Shown here: piece after piece, positions 48,753 to 56,427 of the stretch
How positions within the stretch are numbered: the first letter of the stretch is position 1
Layout: every line of letters begins with the position of its first letter
Assembly (NCBI GenBank): GCA_002415085.1
Contig: DIBV01000002.1
Location: 62,001-126,000 of the forward strand
Length of the DNA: 64,000 bases
Direction of reading: 5' to 3'
From: Arsukibacterium sp. UBA5043
GTDB taxonomy: Bacteria > Pseudomonadota > Gammaproteobacteria > Enterobacterales > Alteromonadaceae
The notes under the pieces: generated by a model
Databases searched by the model: none
The model's input: the letters and a program-made list of their open reading frames with translations, nothing else
What the model was told of the DNA's origin: nothing
Position numbers and translations under genes: made by a program

Positions 48753-49493
48753 TTAAAACGGTAAAACAGTCCCATCCCAGTTCAGCAGTTTACCGCTGAG
48801 CTGGGGGGTTAAGCCTGATGCCACTGCCGCCAGCCGCTCGGCAGTGGCCGCAGTGCTTTGCAGCTGTCCGGACGGGACATTGGCCTGAAATGGTGCTGAT
48901 AGCGCCGTGTTGGTAGTACCAGGATGTAAACTCACCACAGTGGCCGTTTTATTATAACGGCTAACTTCAATACTGCTGGTTTTCACCAGCATATTAACCG
49001 CAGCTTTAGTTAGCCGATAGCTGTACCAGCCCCCTAACTCGTTATCTGTGATGCTCCCGACCTTAGCACTTAGCACCAGCACTTTCACCTGAGGTTGTCT
49101 GGTTAAGTAGCTGAATAACGCTTTTAAATATAAAGCGGGTTGCAACACGTTAATGTCAAAACTTTTATGCATTTGCACAGCGTTCAGCTGACGCAGGGTT
49201 TTCTCCGGACCATGCTGATTATCATGCAACCAGCCCTGGCAAATAAAAATAATCGCAGGTTCAGCGGTAAGCGCCTCAGCAACCACCTTATGAACCGCTT
49301 GCTCGCTTACGCCCTCTGTAACATCGGTTTGATCGTCGGCAGGCGACAGCCAGCTAACGTCAGCCCTTTCCATCGAAACAGGACAAGGCTGACGGCTAAT
49401 TGCCTGCACCTGATGGCCCTGATTACAGTAATGTTGCACCAGCCCAACGCCAATACCACTGCCGGCACCAATAATCAGAATATTTTCAGCCAT
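48753..49493 (-). CDS. Short-chain dehydrogenase/reductase (C-factor-like)
   Basis: A 246-residue SDR. The nucleotide-binding motif is IIGAGSGIGVGL, and the catalytic Ser-Tyr-Lys is visible as SAKVGS and YSYRLTKAAVN, followed by SLHPGTTNTAL. It resembles the CsgA/C-factor group, whose members are NAD(P)-dependent but functionally diverse. Its ribosome site AAGGAG lies inside the end of the flavoprotein gene, and the two overlap by eight bases, so they are one transcription unit. Confidence 0.9.
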   Translation of the reverse strand: MAENILIIGAGSGIGVGLVQHYCNQGHQVQAISRQPCPVSMERADVSWLSPADDQTDVTEGVSEQAVHKVVAEALTAEPAIIFICQGWLHDNQHGPEKTLRQLNAVQMHKSFDINVLQPALYLKALFSYLTRQPQVKVLVLSAKVGSITDNELGGWYSYRLTKAAVNMLVKTSSIEVSRYNKTATVVSLHPGTTNTALSAPFQANVPSGQLQSTAATAERLAAVASGLTPQLSGKLLNWDGTVLPF

Positions 49494-50565
49494 GGGTCAT
49501 AATCTCCTTTGCTGCAGCCACGCCGCTTAACCAGGCGTTCTCAATCCGGCCACCTTTTAACCAGTCGCCGGCAAAAGCCAGCTTTAGCCCCGCATGATAA
49601 TCAGGCGTACTCTGAGTAACAGCGGGATTAATCTGCGCGTACAGCCATCGATGGCTTAGTGTATCGATGACATTAAGCTGCTGGTCAAAAATCAGCTCCA
49701 TTTCGGCTTTAGCCAGCGCCGCCACCTGGGCTGGCTGTGCTTCTAAATGCAGAATTGAACACTGCGGACTAAAATGTACTAACCAGTTTTCCACCATGTG
49801 ATCTCTACCTGGTTTAGTGTTTTGTCGCGCCAGCCAGCTGATATTACCTTCTTTGACAAAAATGGCATCGGCATCGGTTGTCAGCGGTCTGGCCAGCTGC
49901 AGATTTACCGCCCAACATGGCAGTAAAGCCTGGGCCTGGGCCTGCAACTGGTTCATTATCGGTATAATCTCACGGTATCCCAAGCCATCCGGCGCAGCGG
50001 CAGTTGCCAATAAGGTATGTAGCTGCACCGGTGGCAACGCTAATATCAGTGCCGTATAAGGGCCAAAACGTTTGTTGTGCTGGTCAAACAGATACCAGCC
50101 AGAATCTGACTGAGCATTTTTATTAGCAACGTTGTCAGTACCATTTTTGTCAGCAGCATTTTTGTCAGCAGCATAGTGCAGCCGGCTTATCCGGCAATTT
50201 AACAGCACGGGAATATCTGCCAGCAGTGCTTTTACCGGTGCCTGCATCGATGGATTGCCGACCAGACGAACGGTGCTATCAGATGACTGCAACAGCTGGC
50301 CTTGCTCATGCCGATAACAGACGGCCGGCCATTTACTGACCAGCCCATTAGATAGCCACTGACCAACCTGTTCGTTAAATGATTCACTGCGAGCAGTAAA
50401 GTACTGAGCGCCTAAATCCAGATAATGTCCGGCAACGCGTTTAGAACTCATTCTGCCGCCAGCAGAGCGCCCTTTATCAAAAACATCTACCTGCCAACCC
50501 GCCATAGTGAGCGTTTTGGCTGCTGCTGCCCCGGCCATACCGGCACCAATTACTGCCACCGTCAT
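49486..50565 (-). CDS. Renalase-like FAD/NAD(P)-dependent oxidoreductase
   Basis: A 359-residue flavoprotein: FAD-binding VAVIGAGMAGAAAAKTL and GRSAGGRMSSKRV at the N-terminus, the DLGAQYFTARS loop, and the closing LKLAFAGDWLKGGRIENAWLSG. This fits the bacterial renalase-like amine-oxidase superfamily group. Residues about 132-151 hold a low-complexity insert, AADKN repeats, encoded by a 15-bp tandem repeat and not expected in the family. Overlaps the SDR gene. Reaction unknown. Confidence 0.88.
   Translation of the reverse strand: MTVAVIGAGMAGAAAAKTLTMAGWQVDVFDKGRSAGGRMSSKRVAGHYLDLGAQYFTARSESFNEQVGQWLSNGLVSKWPAVCYRHEQGQLLQSSDSTVRLVGNPSMQAPVKALLADIPVLLNCRISRLHYAADKNAADKNGTDNVANKNAQSDSGWYLFDQHNKRFGPYTALILALPPVQLHTLLATAAAPDGLGYREIIPIMNQLQAQAQALLPCWAVNLQLARPLTTDADAIFVKEGNISWLARQNTKPGRDHMVENWLVHFSPQCSILHLEAQPAQVAALAKAEMELIFDQQLNVIDTLSHRWLYAQINPAVTQSTPDYHAGLKLAFAGDWLKGGRIENAWLSGVAAAKEIMTHG
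50142..50171 (+). repeat. 15-bp tandem repeat inside the renalase-like gene
   Basis: Two exact copies of CATTTTTGTCAGCAG (50142-50156 and 50157-50171), with two degenerate copies on the lower-coordinate side (about 50114-50141). On the coding strand each unit encodes AADKN, so length change by unit slippage keeps the frame. Confidence 0.85.
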
Positions 50566-50662
50566 AAAAAGCTTTCCTGATTAGCAAACCGCTGTGGTAC
50601 TTATTACGTTATGCTTAGACATCCCGATCGGTAATATCGTAATCAAACTTAACGGAGTACCA

Positions 50663-51196
50663 ATGAGCATTGAGATTGCCACTTTTGGCGCCGGCTGTTT
50701 CTGGTGTCTGGAATCCGCACTGAACCAAATACAAGGCGTAGAGCAAGCACTCAGCGGTTATATGGGGGGGCACACCGATAATCCTGATTATCGCAGTATT
50801 TGTACCGGGTCTACCGGCCATGCGGAAGTGGTGCAGGTTCGGTTTAACCCGCAACATATCAGCTTTGAGCAGCTTTGCCAGATTTTTTTCGTGTTACACG
50901 ACCCCACCCAGCTTAATCGGCAGGGCAACGATGTTGGTACCCAGTATCGCTCAGTCGTGTTTACCCATAACCAACAACAGGCCGATACGGTAAAGGCCAT
51001 CATTGACGAATTAACCGCCGAGCAGCGGTTTGCCAAACCGATAGTGACGGAGATAAGCCCGGCCAGCACTTTTTATCCGGCTGAAGATTATCATCAGGGT
51101 TATTTTTTGCAAAACCCCCAACAAGGTTACTGTCAGGTGATTATTGCGCCGAAAATGGCAAAGTTCCGGCAACTGTTTAGCAGTCTGCTAAAATAA
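50663..51196 (+). CDS. msrA: Peptide-methionine (S)-S-oxide reductase
   Basis: Repairs oxidised methionine. The catalytic GCFWC motif is intact (GAGCFWCLESALN), as are GYMGGHTDNPDY and YHQGYFLQ; a resolving Cys lies in QQGYCQV near the C-terminus. The frame is open to 50594 upstream, but ATG 50663 has GGAG ahead and gives 177 residues, normal for a short-form MsrA. It is divergent from the renalase-like gene. Confidence 0.94.
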   Translation: MSIEIATFGAGCFWCLESALNQIQGVEQALSGYMGGHTDNPDYRSICTGSTGHAEVVQVRFNPQHISFEQLCQIFFVLHDPTQLNRQGNDVGTQYRSVVFTHNQQQADTVKAIIDELTAEQRFAKPIVTEISPASTFYPAEDYHQGYFLQNPQQGYCQVIIAPKMAKFRQLFSSLLK

Positions 51197-51228
51197 AAAA
51201 ACCGCCATTTAAGCGAAAATGACGGTTT
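51197..51228 (-). terminator. Terminator between msrA and aminotransferase
   Basis: Arms AAACCGCCATTT (about 51199-51210) and AAATGACGGTTT (about 51217-51228) with one mismatch. On the minus strand the stem is followed by a run of seven T residues, so it terminates the aminotransferase transcript; it may also help end msrA. Confidence 0.8.
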
Positions 51229-51292
51229 AATAAGGCTTATATCACTTAACCAGAACAAGGTTTTACGTCCAAACCTTGCCAGGCAGCGATGT

Positions 51293-52489
51293 TCAACCTT
51301 TCAGCACAGTGGCAACAGAACGGGCGAAATAATCAATATTGTTATGGTTTAAGCCGGAAATGCTGATCCGGCTTGAACCCACCATATAAACACTAAACTC
51401 AGCTTTTAAGCGGTCTATTTGTGCTTTAGTGATCCCCAGAAAACTGAACATTCCATGCTGACGGCTAATAAAACTGAAATCGTCTGTAACGCCTTCTGCC
51501 GCCAGTTTATCAATGATCAGCTGCCGGTAGTCATTGATCCGGTTGCGCATGTCAGCCAGCTCCTGATGCCATAATGTGGTGAGTTCCTGACTATCCAGAA
51601 TATGGCCAACGATAATAGCGCCATGGGCCGGCGGCATTGAATAAATACTACGTACCACACTGAGTAAATTAACCCGGGCAATTTCAGCCACTTTACTATC
51701 AGTTGCTACGATGCTAATGGCTCCAATACGCTCACGGTATAAGCCAAAGTTTTTAGAACAGGAGCTGCATAGCAACAACTCCGGTACATGATCAGCCAGA
51801 TAGCGCAGACCGGCGGCGTCTTCGTCCAGACCACTGCCGAAGCCCTGATACGCCATGTCGACCAGTGGGGTAAAACCACGTTCGATGGCTATGGCAGTAA
51901 AACGCTGCCATTGTTCAAAGGTTAAATCCATACCGCTGGGATTATGACAACAAGCATGCACCAACACGACATCACCGGCAGAAATGGTATTTAAATCGGC
52001 AAACATTTGCTCGGTTTGCAGGCCTTTGGTGGCATAGTCGTAGTAGGCGTATTCTTTAACTTTTAAACCCGCCGCCTGAAATAACGAAATATGATTAGCC
52101 CAGGTAGGAGTAGTTACCCAGATGGTGGCGTCAGGGTTGGCTCTTTTAATAAACTCTGCCGCTACCCGCAATGCACCTGTGCCGCCTGGGGTATGAGCGG
52201 TTGTTACCCGATTTGCCAGCAACACCTGATGCGCAGGCCCGAATGCCAGTTTTTCTATATGGGTATTGAAATTCAGATCCCCCGCCATACCAATGTAGGT
52301 TTTGCTGTCTTCCTGGCGTAAACGTAAGGCTTCAGCTTCTTTTACACACTTGAGTACTGCGGTATGACCCTGCTCGTCTTTATATACCCCTACGCCCAAA
52401 TCAACCTTGTTCGGATTAGGATCGGCTTTGTATTCGGCCATCAGGCCAAGAATGGGGTCAGTGGCAACCGTTTGTAACTGAGAAAACAT
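51293..52489 (-). CDS. Aspartate/aromatic-amino-acid aminotransferase
   Basis: Class I-alpha aminotransferase of 398 residues (TyrB/AspC type). Signatures: NKVDLGVGVYKDEQG, HTPGGTGALRVAAEFI, CCHNPSGMDLTF, PLVDMAYQGFGSG and the PLP Lys in SSCSKNFGLYRERIG. It transfers amino groups between aspartate, tyrosine or phenylalanine and 2-oxoglutarate; AspC and TyrB cannot be told apart by eye, so no symbol is given. Ends at a good minus-strand terminator. Confidence 0.93.
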   Translation of the reverse strand: MFSQLQTVATDPILGLMAEYKADPNPNKVDLGVGVYKDEQGHTAVLKCVKEAEALRLRQEDSKTYIGMAGDLNFNTHIEKLAFGPAHQVLLANRVTTAHTPGGTGALRVAAEFIKRANPDATIWVTTPTWANHISLFQAAGLKVKEYAYYDYATKGLQTEQMFADLNTISAGDVVLVHACCHNPSGMDLTFEQWQRFTAIAIERGFTPLVDMAYQGFGSGLDEDAAGLRYLADHVPELLLCSSCSKNFGLYRERIGAISIVATDSKVAEIARVNLLSVVRSIYSMPPAHGAIIVGHILDSQELTTLWHQELADMRNRINDYRQLIIDKLAAEGVTDDFSFISRQHGMFSFLGITKAQIDRLKAEFSVYMVGSSRISISGLNHNNIDYFARSVATVLKG

Positions 52490-52557
52490 AAGGTTCTACC
52501 TGATTATATAGTGTTGCAATAAAAGTAAGCCGACAGCCTACTTGCTAGGGTAACTTG

Positions 52558-53235
52558 TTAGGGCAAATAATCCGGCACTACCAAGCACACCGCTACCAGT
52601 AACGCCATGGCAGCAGGCGTAAAAATAGCTTGCTGAAAATGTTCAGCATCGACAATACCGGCTATTTTGCCTGATTGGTCAAACAGAGGCAAACATGCTT
52701 CGGCCTGCACTTTCGGATCGCAGGTGTAATACTCGCCGCCAGCCGCTAAATATTCAGGCACACTATTGATAACCCGGCCCTGACCGGTTAGGCCCACCGT
52801 ACTATTGTTGCTGATTTGGGCAAACTCGCTGTTCAGCGGAAACTCAGCCCGCGATGCCGCGCCATAATAAGCCAGTTTAACCAGTACCTGCTCACCATCA
52901 GTATTGGCGCGGGCCTGGTAAATACCAAACCAGTCCTGGTTGCTATGCTGCTGATAATAGCTGGCAATAGCACTGAGTTTGCTAAGTGCCAGCGCATTGA
53001 CCGGGGTTTCGCCACCCAGGATAGGCGCCAGCCTATAGGGCTCCGCAGCCAGGTGACCAAACAAGCTGCACGCGCCCCCTTCGCCCAGTTCCGGCACCTG
53101 AAAATGCCAGCTAACCGGGCCCGTTGCCGTTTGCAGATAGTGCGAAAGCGCCACCCGGTTTTGCTCAATATCAGCGCTGATATCGCCATACTCAGCCAAT
53201 AAACCACTTTGTTGTAAATACTCAAATGCCTGCAT
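52558..53235 (-). CDS. GAF-domain protein resembling free-methionine-(R)-sulfoxide reductase
   Basis: A 225-residue soluble protein with a GAF-like C-terminal half. YYTCDPKVQAEACLPLF and IAGIVDAEHF align with the fRMsr signature that holds the catalytic Cys, but the two other cysteines of classical fRMsr are not where expected, and the first 70 residues are an unrecognised extension. The role could be redox repair or sensing. msrA lies one gene further on, which makes a methionine-oxidation link attractive but unproven. Confidence 0.65.
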   Translation of the reverse strand: MQAFEYLQQSGLLAEYGDISADIEQNRVALSHYLQTATGPVSWHFQVPELGEGGACSLFGHLAAEPYRLAPILGGETPVNALALSKLSAIASYYQQHSNQDWFGIYQARANTDGEQVLVKLAYYGAASRAEFPLNSEFAQISNNSTVGLTGQGRVINSVPEYLAAGGEYYTCDPKVQAEACLPLFDQSGKIAGIVDAEHFQQAIFTPAAMALLVAVCLVVPDYLP

Positions 53236-53395
53236 ACTTCACCGGGCTAATAGCCGTCCAGATTTCTAAAATTCGGGCTATTTTAGCAGAAGCGATTAAA
53301 AAGCCAAGCAGGACCGAGAAAAACTTGCTGGTCGTCAATCCGCTCGGTAAGCTGGCATTAATGCATTGTAACCTCTGAATTTTACGGCGACAGTT

Positions 53396-53791
53396 ATGGC
53401 ACAGAAAATTTCGCTTGACGACTGGCAGCAGCAACTTGGTCGGCGCGACAGCAGCACAGACACCGCCAGCAACAGCAATCTGGTATACAGTACGGAAAGT
53501 GGCAGTATTGCCAAACCCAAAGCCGCAGAACAGGGTGGCACAGCTTATCCGGATGGTGCTGTCCGCCTGCGCCGGGAAAAGAAAGGCCGCGGCGGCAAAA
53601 CCGTGCTAACGATAAGCGGCATCGCTAAGTCGGCGGCAGAGCTGGCAGAAATTTGCGCCGGATTAAAGAAAAAATGCGCCTGTGGTGGCGCAGTTAAAGA
53701 CGGTATTATTGAGATCCAGGCCGATAAACGGCAACTCATAGAACAACATTTAAGCCAGTTAGGCTTTAATGTGAAATGGGCCGGCGGGTAA
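53396..53791 (+). CDS. yciH: Translation initiation factor SUI1/eIF1-like protein YciH
   Basis: A 131-residue protein with a disordered N-terminus and a C-terminal SUI1 domain (about 55-131): RREKKGRGGKTVLTISG, KKKCACGGAVKDGIIEIQ and HLSQLGFNVKWAGG. Bacterial members bind the 30S subunit and influence initiation fidelity, mostly under stress. Divergent from the GAF-domain gene. Confidence 0.93.
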   Translation: MAQKISLDDWQQQLGRRDSSTDTASNSNLVYSTESGSIAKPKAAEQGGTAYPDGAVRLRREKKGRGGKTVLTISGIAKSAAELAEICAGLKKKCACGGAVKDGIIEIQADKRQLIEQHLSQLGFNVKWAGG

Positions 53792-53836
53792 GCCCGGAAA
53801 ATTTTTTGCAGCATAAGCAAAACAACAGGAATTTCT

Positions 53837-54634
53837 ATGCAACAACTGTCACCTGCTGATCTACACATTTTACTGGTTGAGCCGTCAGATACGCAGCGAA
53901 AAATTATCAGCCGCCACCTGCAGATGGAACAAGTACAACATATTAGCGAGGCCAGCTCGGTTAGCAGCGCCATTGTGCAAATTAGCGAACATCAACCCGA
54001 TTTAATTGCTTGTGCCCTGCATTTTGCCGATGGCACCGCACTTGATTTACTGCAGAATATTAAACAACAGCCCACACTGGCAGAAATACCCTTTATGCTG
54101 GTATCCAGTGAAACCCGCAAAGCAATGCTGGAAGAATTTAAGCAATCCGGTGTGGTCGCTATTTTACCGAAACCTTTTACCACGGCGCATTTGGGCAAGG
54201 CACTGAATGCCGCCATCGATTTACTCAGCCCAAGCGAGCTGGAGCTGTCATTATTTGATGTGCATGATATTCGGGTGTTAGTAGTAGATGACAGCCGGTT
54301 GGCCCGCAATCATATTAAAAGGGTATTAACCAATTTGGGCATTCAGCACCTGACAGAAGCTGAAGATGGCCAACAAGCGATTGAAATTTTAAAGCAAAAA
54401 ATGTTTGATTTAGTCGTAACCGACTACAACATGCCGGAAGTGAATGGCCGTGAGCTGACCCAGTATATTCGTGAAAACAGCCAGCAATCTCATATTCCGG
54501 TACTAATGGTAACCAGCGAAGCCAATGACACCCACTTAAGTAACATTGCTCAGTCCGGGGTTAATGCCATGTGCGACAAGCCTTTTGAACCTGAACTGGT
54601 AAAGGCACTGCTCTATAAATTACTAGAGCAGTAA
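53837..54634 (+). CDS. Double-receiver response regulator (first receiver degenerate)
   Basis: A 265-residue protein made of two receiver domains and no output domain. The second (about 145-265) is canonical: VLVVDDSRLARNH, phospho-acceptor D196 in VVTDYNMPEVNG, the Thr/Ser in LMVTSE and Lys in CDKPF. The first (about 8-130) has LLVEPSDTQRK instead of the acidic pair and Ala at residue 60 where the phospho-acceptor Asp should be (LIACALHFADG), yet keeps ILPKPFT. It is therefore probably a pseudo-receiver. Such proteins act as phosphate sinks or by protein contact, often in chemotaxis. AGGAA precedes the ATG. Confidence 0.9.
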   Translation: MQQLSPADLHILLVEPSDTQRKIISRHLQMEQVQHISEASSVSSAIVQISEHQPDLIACALHFADGTALDLLQNIKQQPTLAEIPFMLVSSETRKAMLEEFKQSGVVAILPKPFTTAHLGKALNAAIDLLSPSELELSLFDVHDIRVLVVDDSRLARNHIKRVLTNLGIQHLTEAEDGQQAIEILKQKMFDLVVTDYNMPEVNGRELTQYIRENSQQSHIPVLMVTSEANDTHLSNIAQSGVNAMCDKPFEPELVKALLYKLLEQ

Positions 54635-54641
54635 TAGCTCG

Positions 54642-54665
54642 TTGGCAGCCAGCAACCTGGCTGCC
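54642..54665. other. Perfect hairpin between convergent genes
   Basis: TGGCAGCCAG (54642-54651), loop CAAC, CTGGCTGCCA (54656-54665). Ten-bp perfect stem without a T-run on either strand, between the double-receiver gene and the M28 peptidase gene. Possibly a weak bidirectional terminator. Confidence 0.55.
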
Positions 54666-54677
54666 AGCAGCCGCGCT

Positions 54678-56345
54678 TTATTCCCGATTGTAATCCTTAC
54701 CAAAAACCTTATTAAAAAAACTGTCTGCTTTCCATAAAGGTCGCTGCGGCGTATTGGCAATATCCCGCGCGATATTAAAGTTAATATCGGCAAATACCGC
54801 ACCCGCGTCATACCGCAGCGGGCCATACTCTTTCGTTAAGCTGGCAATATCGTCAGAAGGCTTATGATAATGTTTGGCAAAGAAGCTGCCCCAGATTTTG
54901 GCGCCGTCCTGCTCTGGATCTTTCGACGTAAAGCCAGTCATCAGAAATACCGCCGGCACGCCTTGCTTGACCAGGGTAAAGTGATCTGAACGGGTAAATA
55001 TCGCCTGCTCTGGCATTGGATCCGGGCTGAGCGCGATACCTTCTTTAGCAGCGGCCTCAGCCACGACCTGGCCCAGGGTGGAGTGATTTGCCCCAAACGC
55101 AATTAAGTCAGCAAACGGATACAATAATACCGGCATATCCAAATTAACGTTGGCGACCAAGCGCTCTATTGGCCGGGTCGGATTAGTGGCAAAATAATCT
55201 GCACCCAGTAAGCCTTTTTCTTCTGCTGTGACCACCACAAATAAAATGGAACGTTTGGGCTTAACCGCGAGTTCACTGAACATCCGCGCTGTTTCCAGCA
55301 AAATCGCCATTCCGGCAGCGTTATCCATGGCACCATTATTTATTTTATCTTCGCTGCGTAAATCGTTACTAAAACCGATATGGTCTGAGTGGGCGGTGAT
55401 CACCACGTATTCGTCAGCAAGCGTTGGATCGCTGCCTTCAAGCACAGCGATAACATTAGGGCTGCTGATCTGCTGATGACTGCTGCTGGCGCTTAAACTG
55501 GCGCCACTGCTTAAATCAAAGCCTGCTGGATGCTGGCCGGCGTCTAGCATACCGAAAATATCAGCCAGACTGTGTTGCTCCTGCTCAAATAAGCCGGCAG
55601 CAGCATCAGGGTGCAGGTATGCTGCAGCTTGTAACTGGCTGTTACCGTTACCCGGCTCGCCGTCGGCAGTTAACCAGGCCAGACGCGGTGTGTTTAGATA
55701 CAACAAGCTATTGGCGTAAGGGCGGTTTTTTTCCTGCTGCGGCGTGTGGATAGTAATAACCCCGATTGCACCACGCTCTGCGGCCAGCTTGCCTTTAATA
55801 CTGCCAAGATAAGCCCGTTCTTCGCTTGGCAAAGACGCCGGCAATCCCGCCAGCTGCACCACGATTTTACCGGTCACATCAAGCCCGGCATAATCATTAA
55901 GCCCAAACTCTTCTGATACTAAACCATAACTGACAAATACCAGTGGTGCGCTAACCGCCACCTCGGTTTGATTGATCGAGGCACCGCTGAAAAACTGCTG
56001 CGGATAACTCAGCTGTCTGACGGTTTCACCCCGGCTAATACTAAGTTTGACACTGTCCTGTTGCACCCGGGCAGAACGCAGTGGTACCTGCTGAAAATAA
56101 CTGTTGTTATCCCCGGCAGGTGCCAGACCCAATGCCTGAAACTGACTGGCAATATAATTTGCGGCAATTTGATGGCCGCGGCTACCGGTATCCCGGCCTT
56201 CCAGCTCATCACTGGCTAAAAACTGCAGGTGGGCCTCTATTGCTGCCGGACGGGCGCTAAGCTGTTGCTCAGACGGTTCATTAGGGGCTGAGCAGGCACT
56301 TAATAACAGCGCCAACGTGACACTGCTGCTTAATTTATACAACAT
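54678..56345 (-). CDS. M28 family metallopeptidase lipoprotein with PA domain
   Basis: About 555 residues. A lipobox (LLLSAC) near residue 17 marks an exported lipoprotein. A PA insert (about 140-260) follows an N-terminal piece with SDELEGRDTGSRG, and the di-zinc aminopeptidase core has His in ITAHSDHIGFS, Asp in GAMDNAAGM, the Glu pair in VTAEEKGLLG, Asp in NLDMP and His in RSDHFTLVKQG. All five metal positions appear intact. ATG 56345 has GGAGAG ahead; the frame opens at 56384, but that stretch is inside a palindromic terminator. Confidence 0.93.
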   Translation of the reverse strand: MLYKLSSSVTLALLLSACSAPNEPSEQQLSARPAAIEAHLQFLASDELEGRDTGSRGHQIAANYIASQFQALGLAPAGDNNSYFQQVPLRSARVQQDSVKLSISRGETVRQLSYPQQFFSGASINQTEVAVSAPLVFVSYGLVSEEFGLNDYAGLDVTGKIVVQLAGLPASLPSEERAYLGSIKGKLAAERGAIGVITIHTPQQEKNRPYANSLLYLNTPRLAWLTADGEPGNGNSQLQAAAYLHPDAAAGLFEQEQHSLADIFGMLDAGQHPAGFDLSSGASLSASSSHQQISSPNVIAVLEGSDPTLADEYVVITAHSDHIGFSNDLRSEDKINNGAMDNAAGMAILLETARMFSELAVKPKRSILFVVVTAEEKGLLGADYFATNPTRPIERLVANVNLDMPVLLYPFADLIAFGANHSTLGQVVAEAAAKEGIALSPDPMPEQAIFTRSDHFTLVKQGVPAVFLMTGFTSKDPEQDGAKIWGSFFAKHYHKPSDDIASLTKEYGPLRYDAGAVFADINFNIARDIANTPQRPLWKADSFFNKVFGKDYNRE

Positions 56346-56360
56346 GGACTCTCCAAAAAT

Positions 56361-56388
56361 AAAAGTGCCAGTACGTACTGGCACTTTT
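56361..56388 (-). terminator. Perfect 28-bp palindromic terminator
   Basis: Fourteen-bp arms AAAAGTGCCAGTAC and GTACTGGCACTTTT with no spacer, followed on the minus strand by TTTTATTTTT. It ends the amidohydrolase transcript, but lies only 16 bases before the M28 start codon. A T-run on the plus side is also present. Confidence 0.85.
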
Positions 56389-56427
56389 TCTAATGACTAT
56401 TCACTATTTACTATTCAAACGAAGAGA

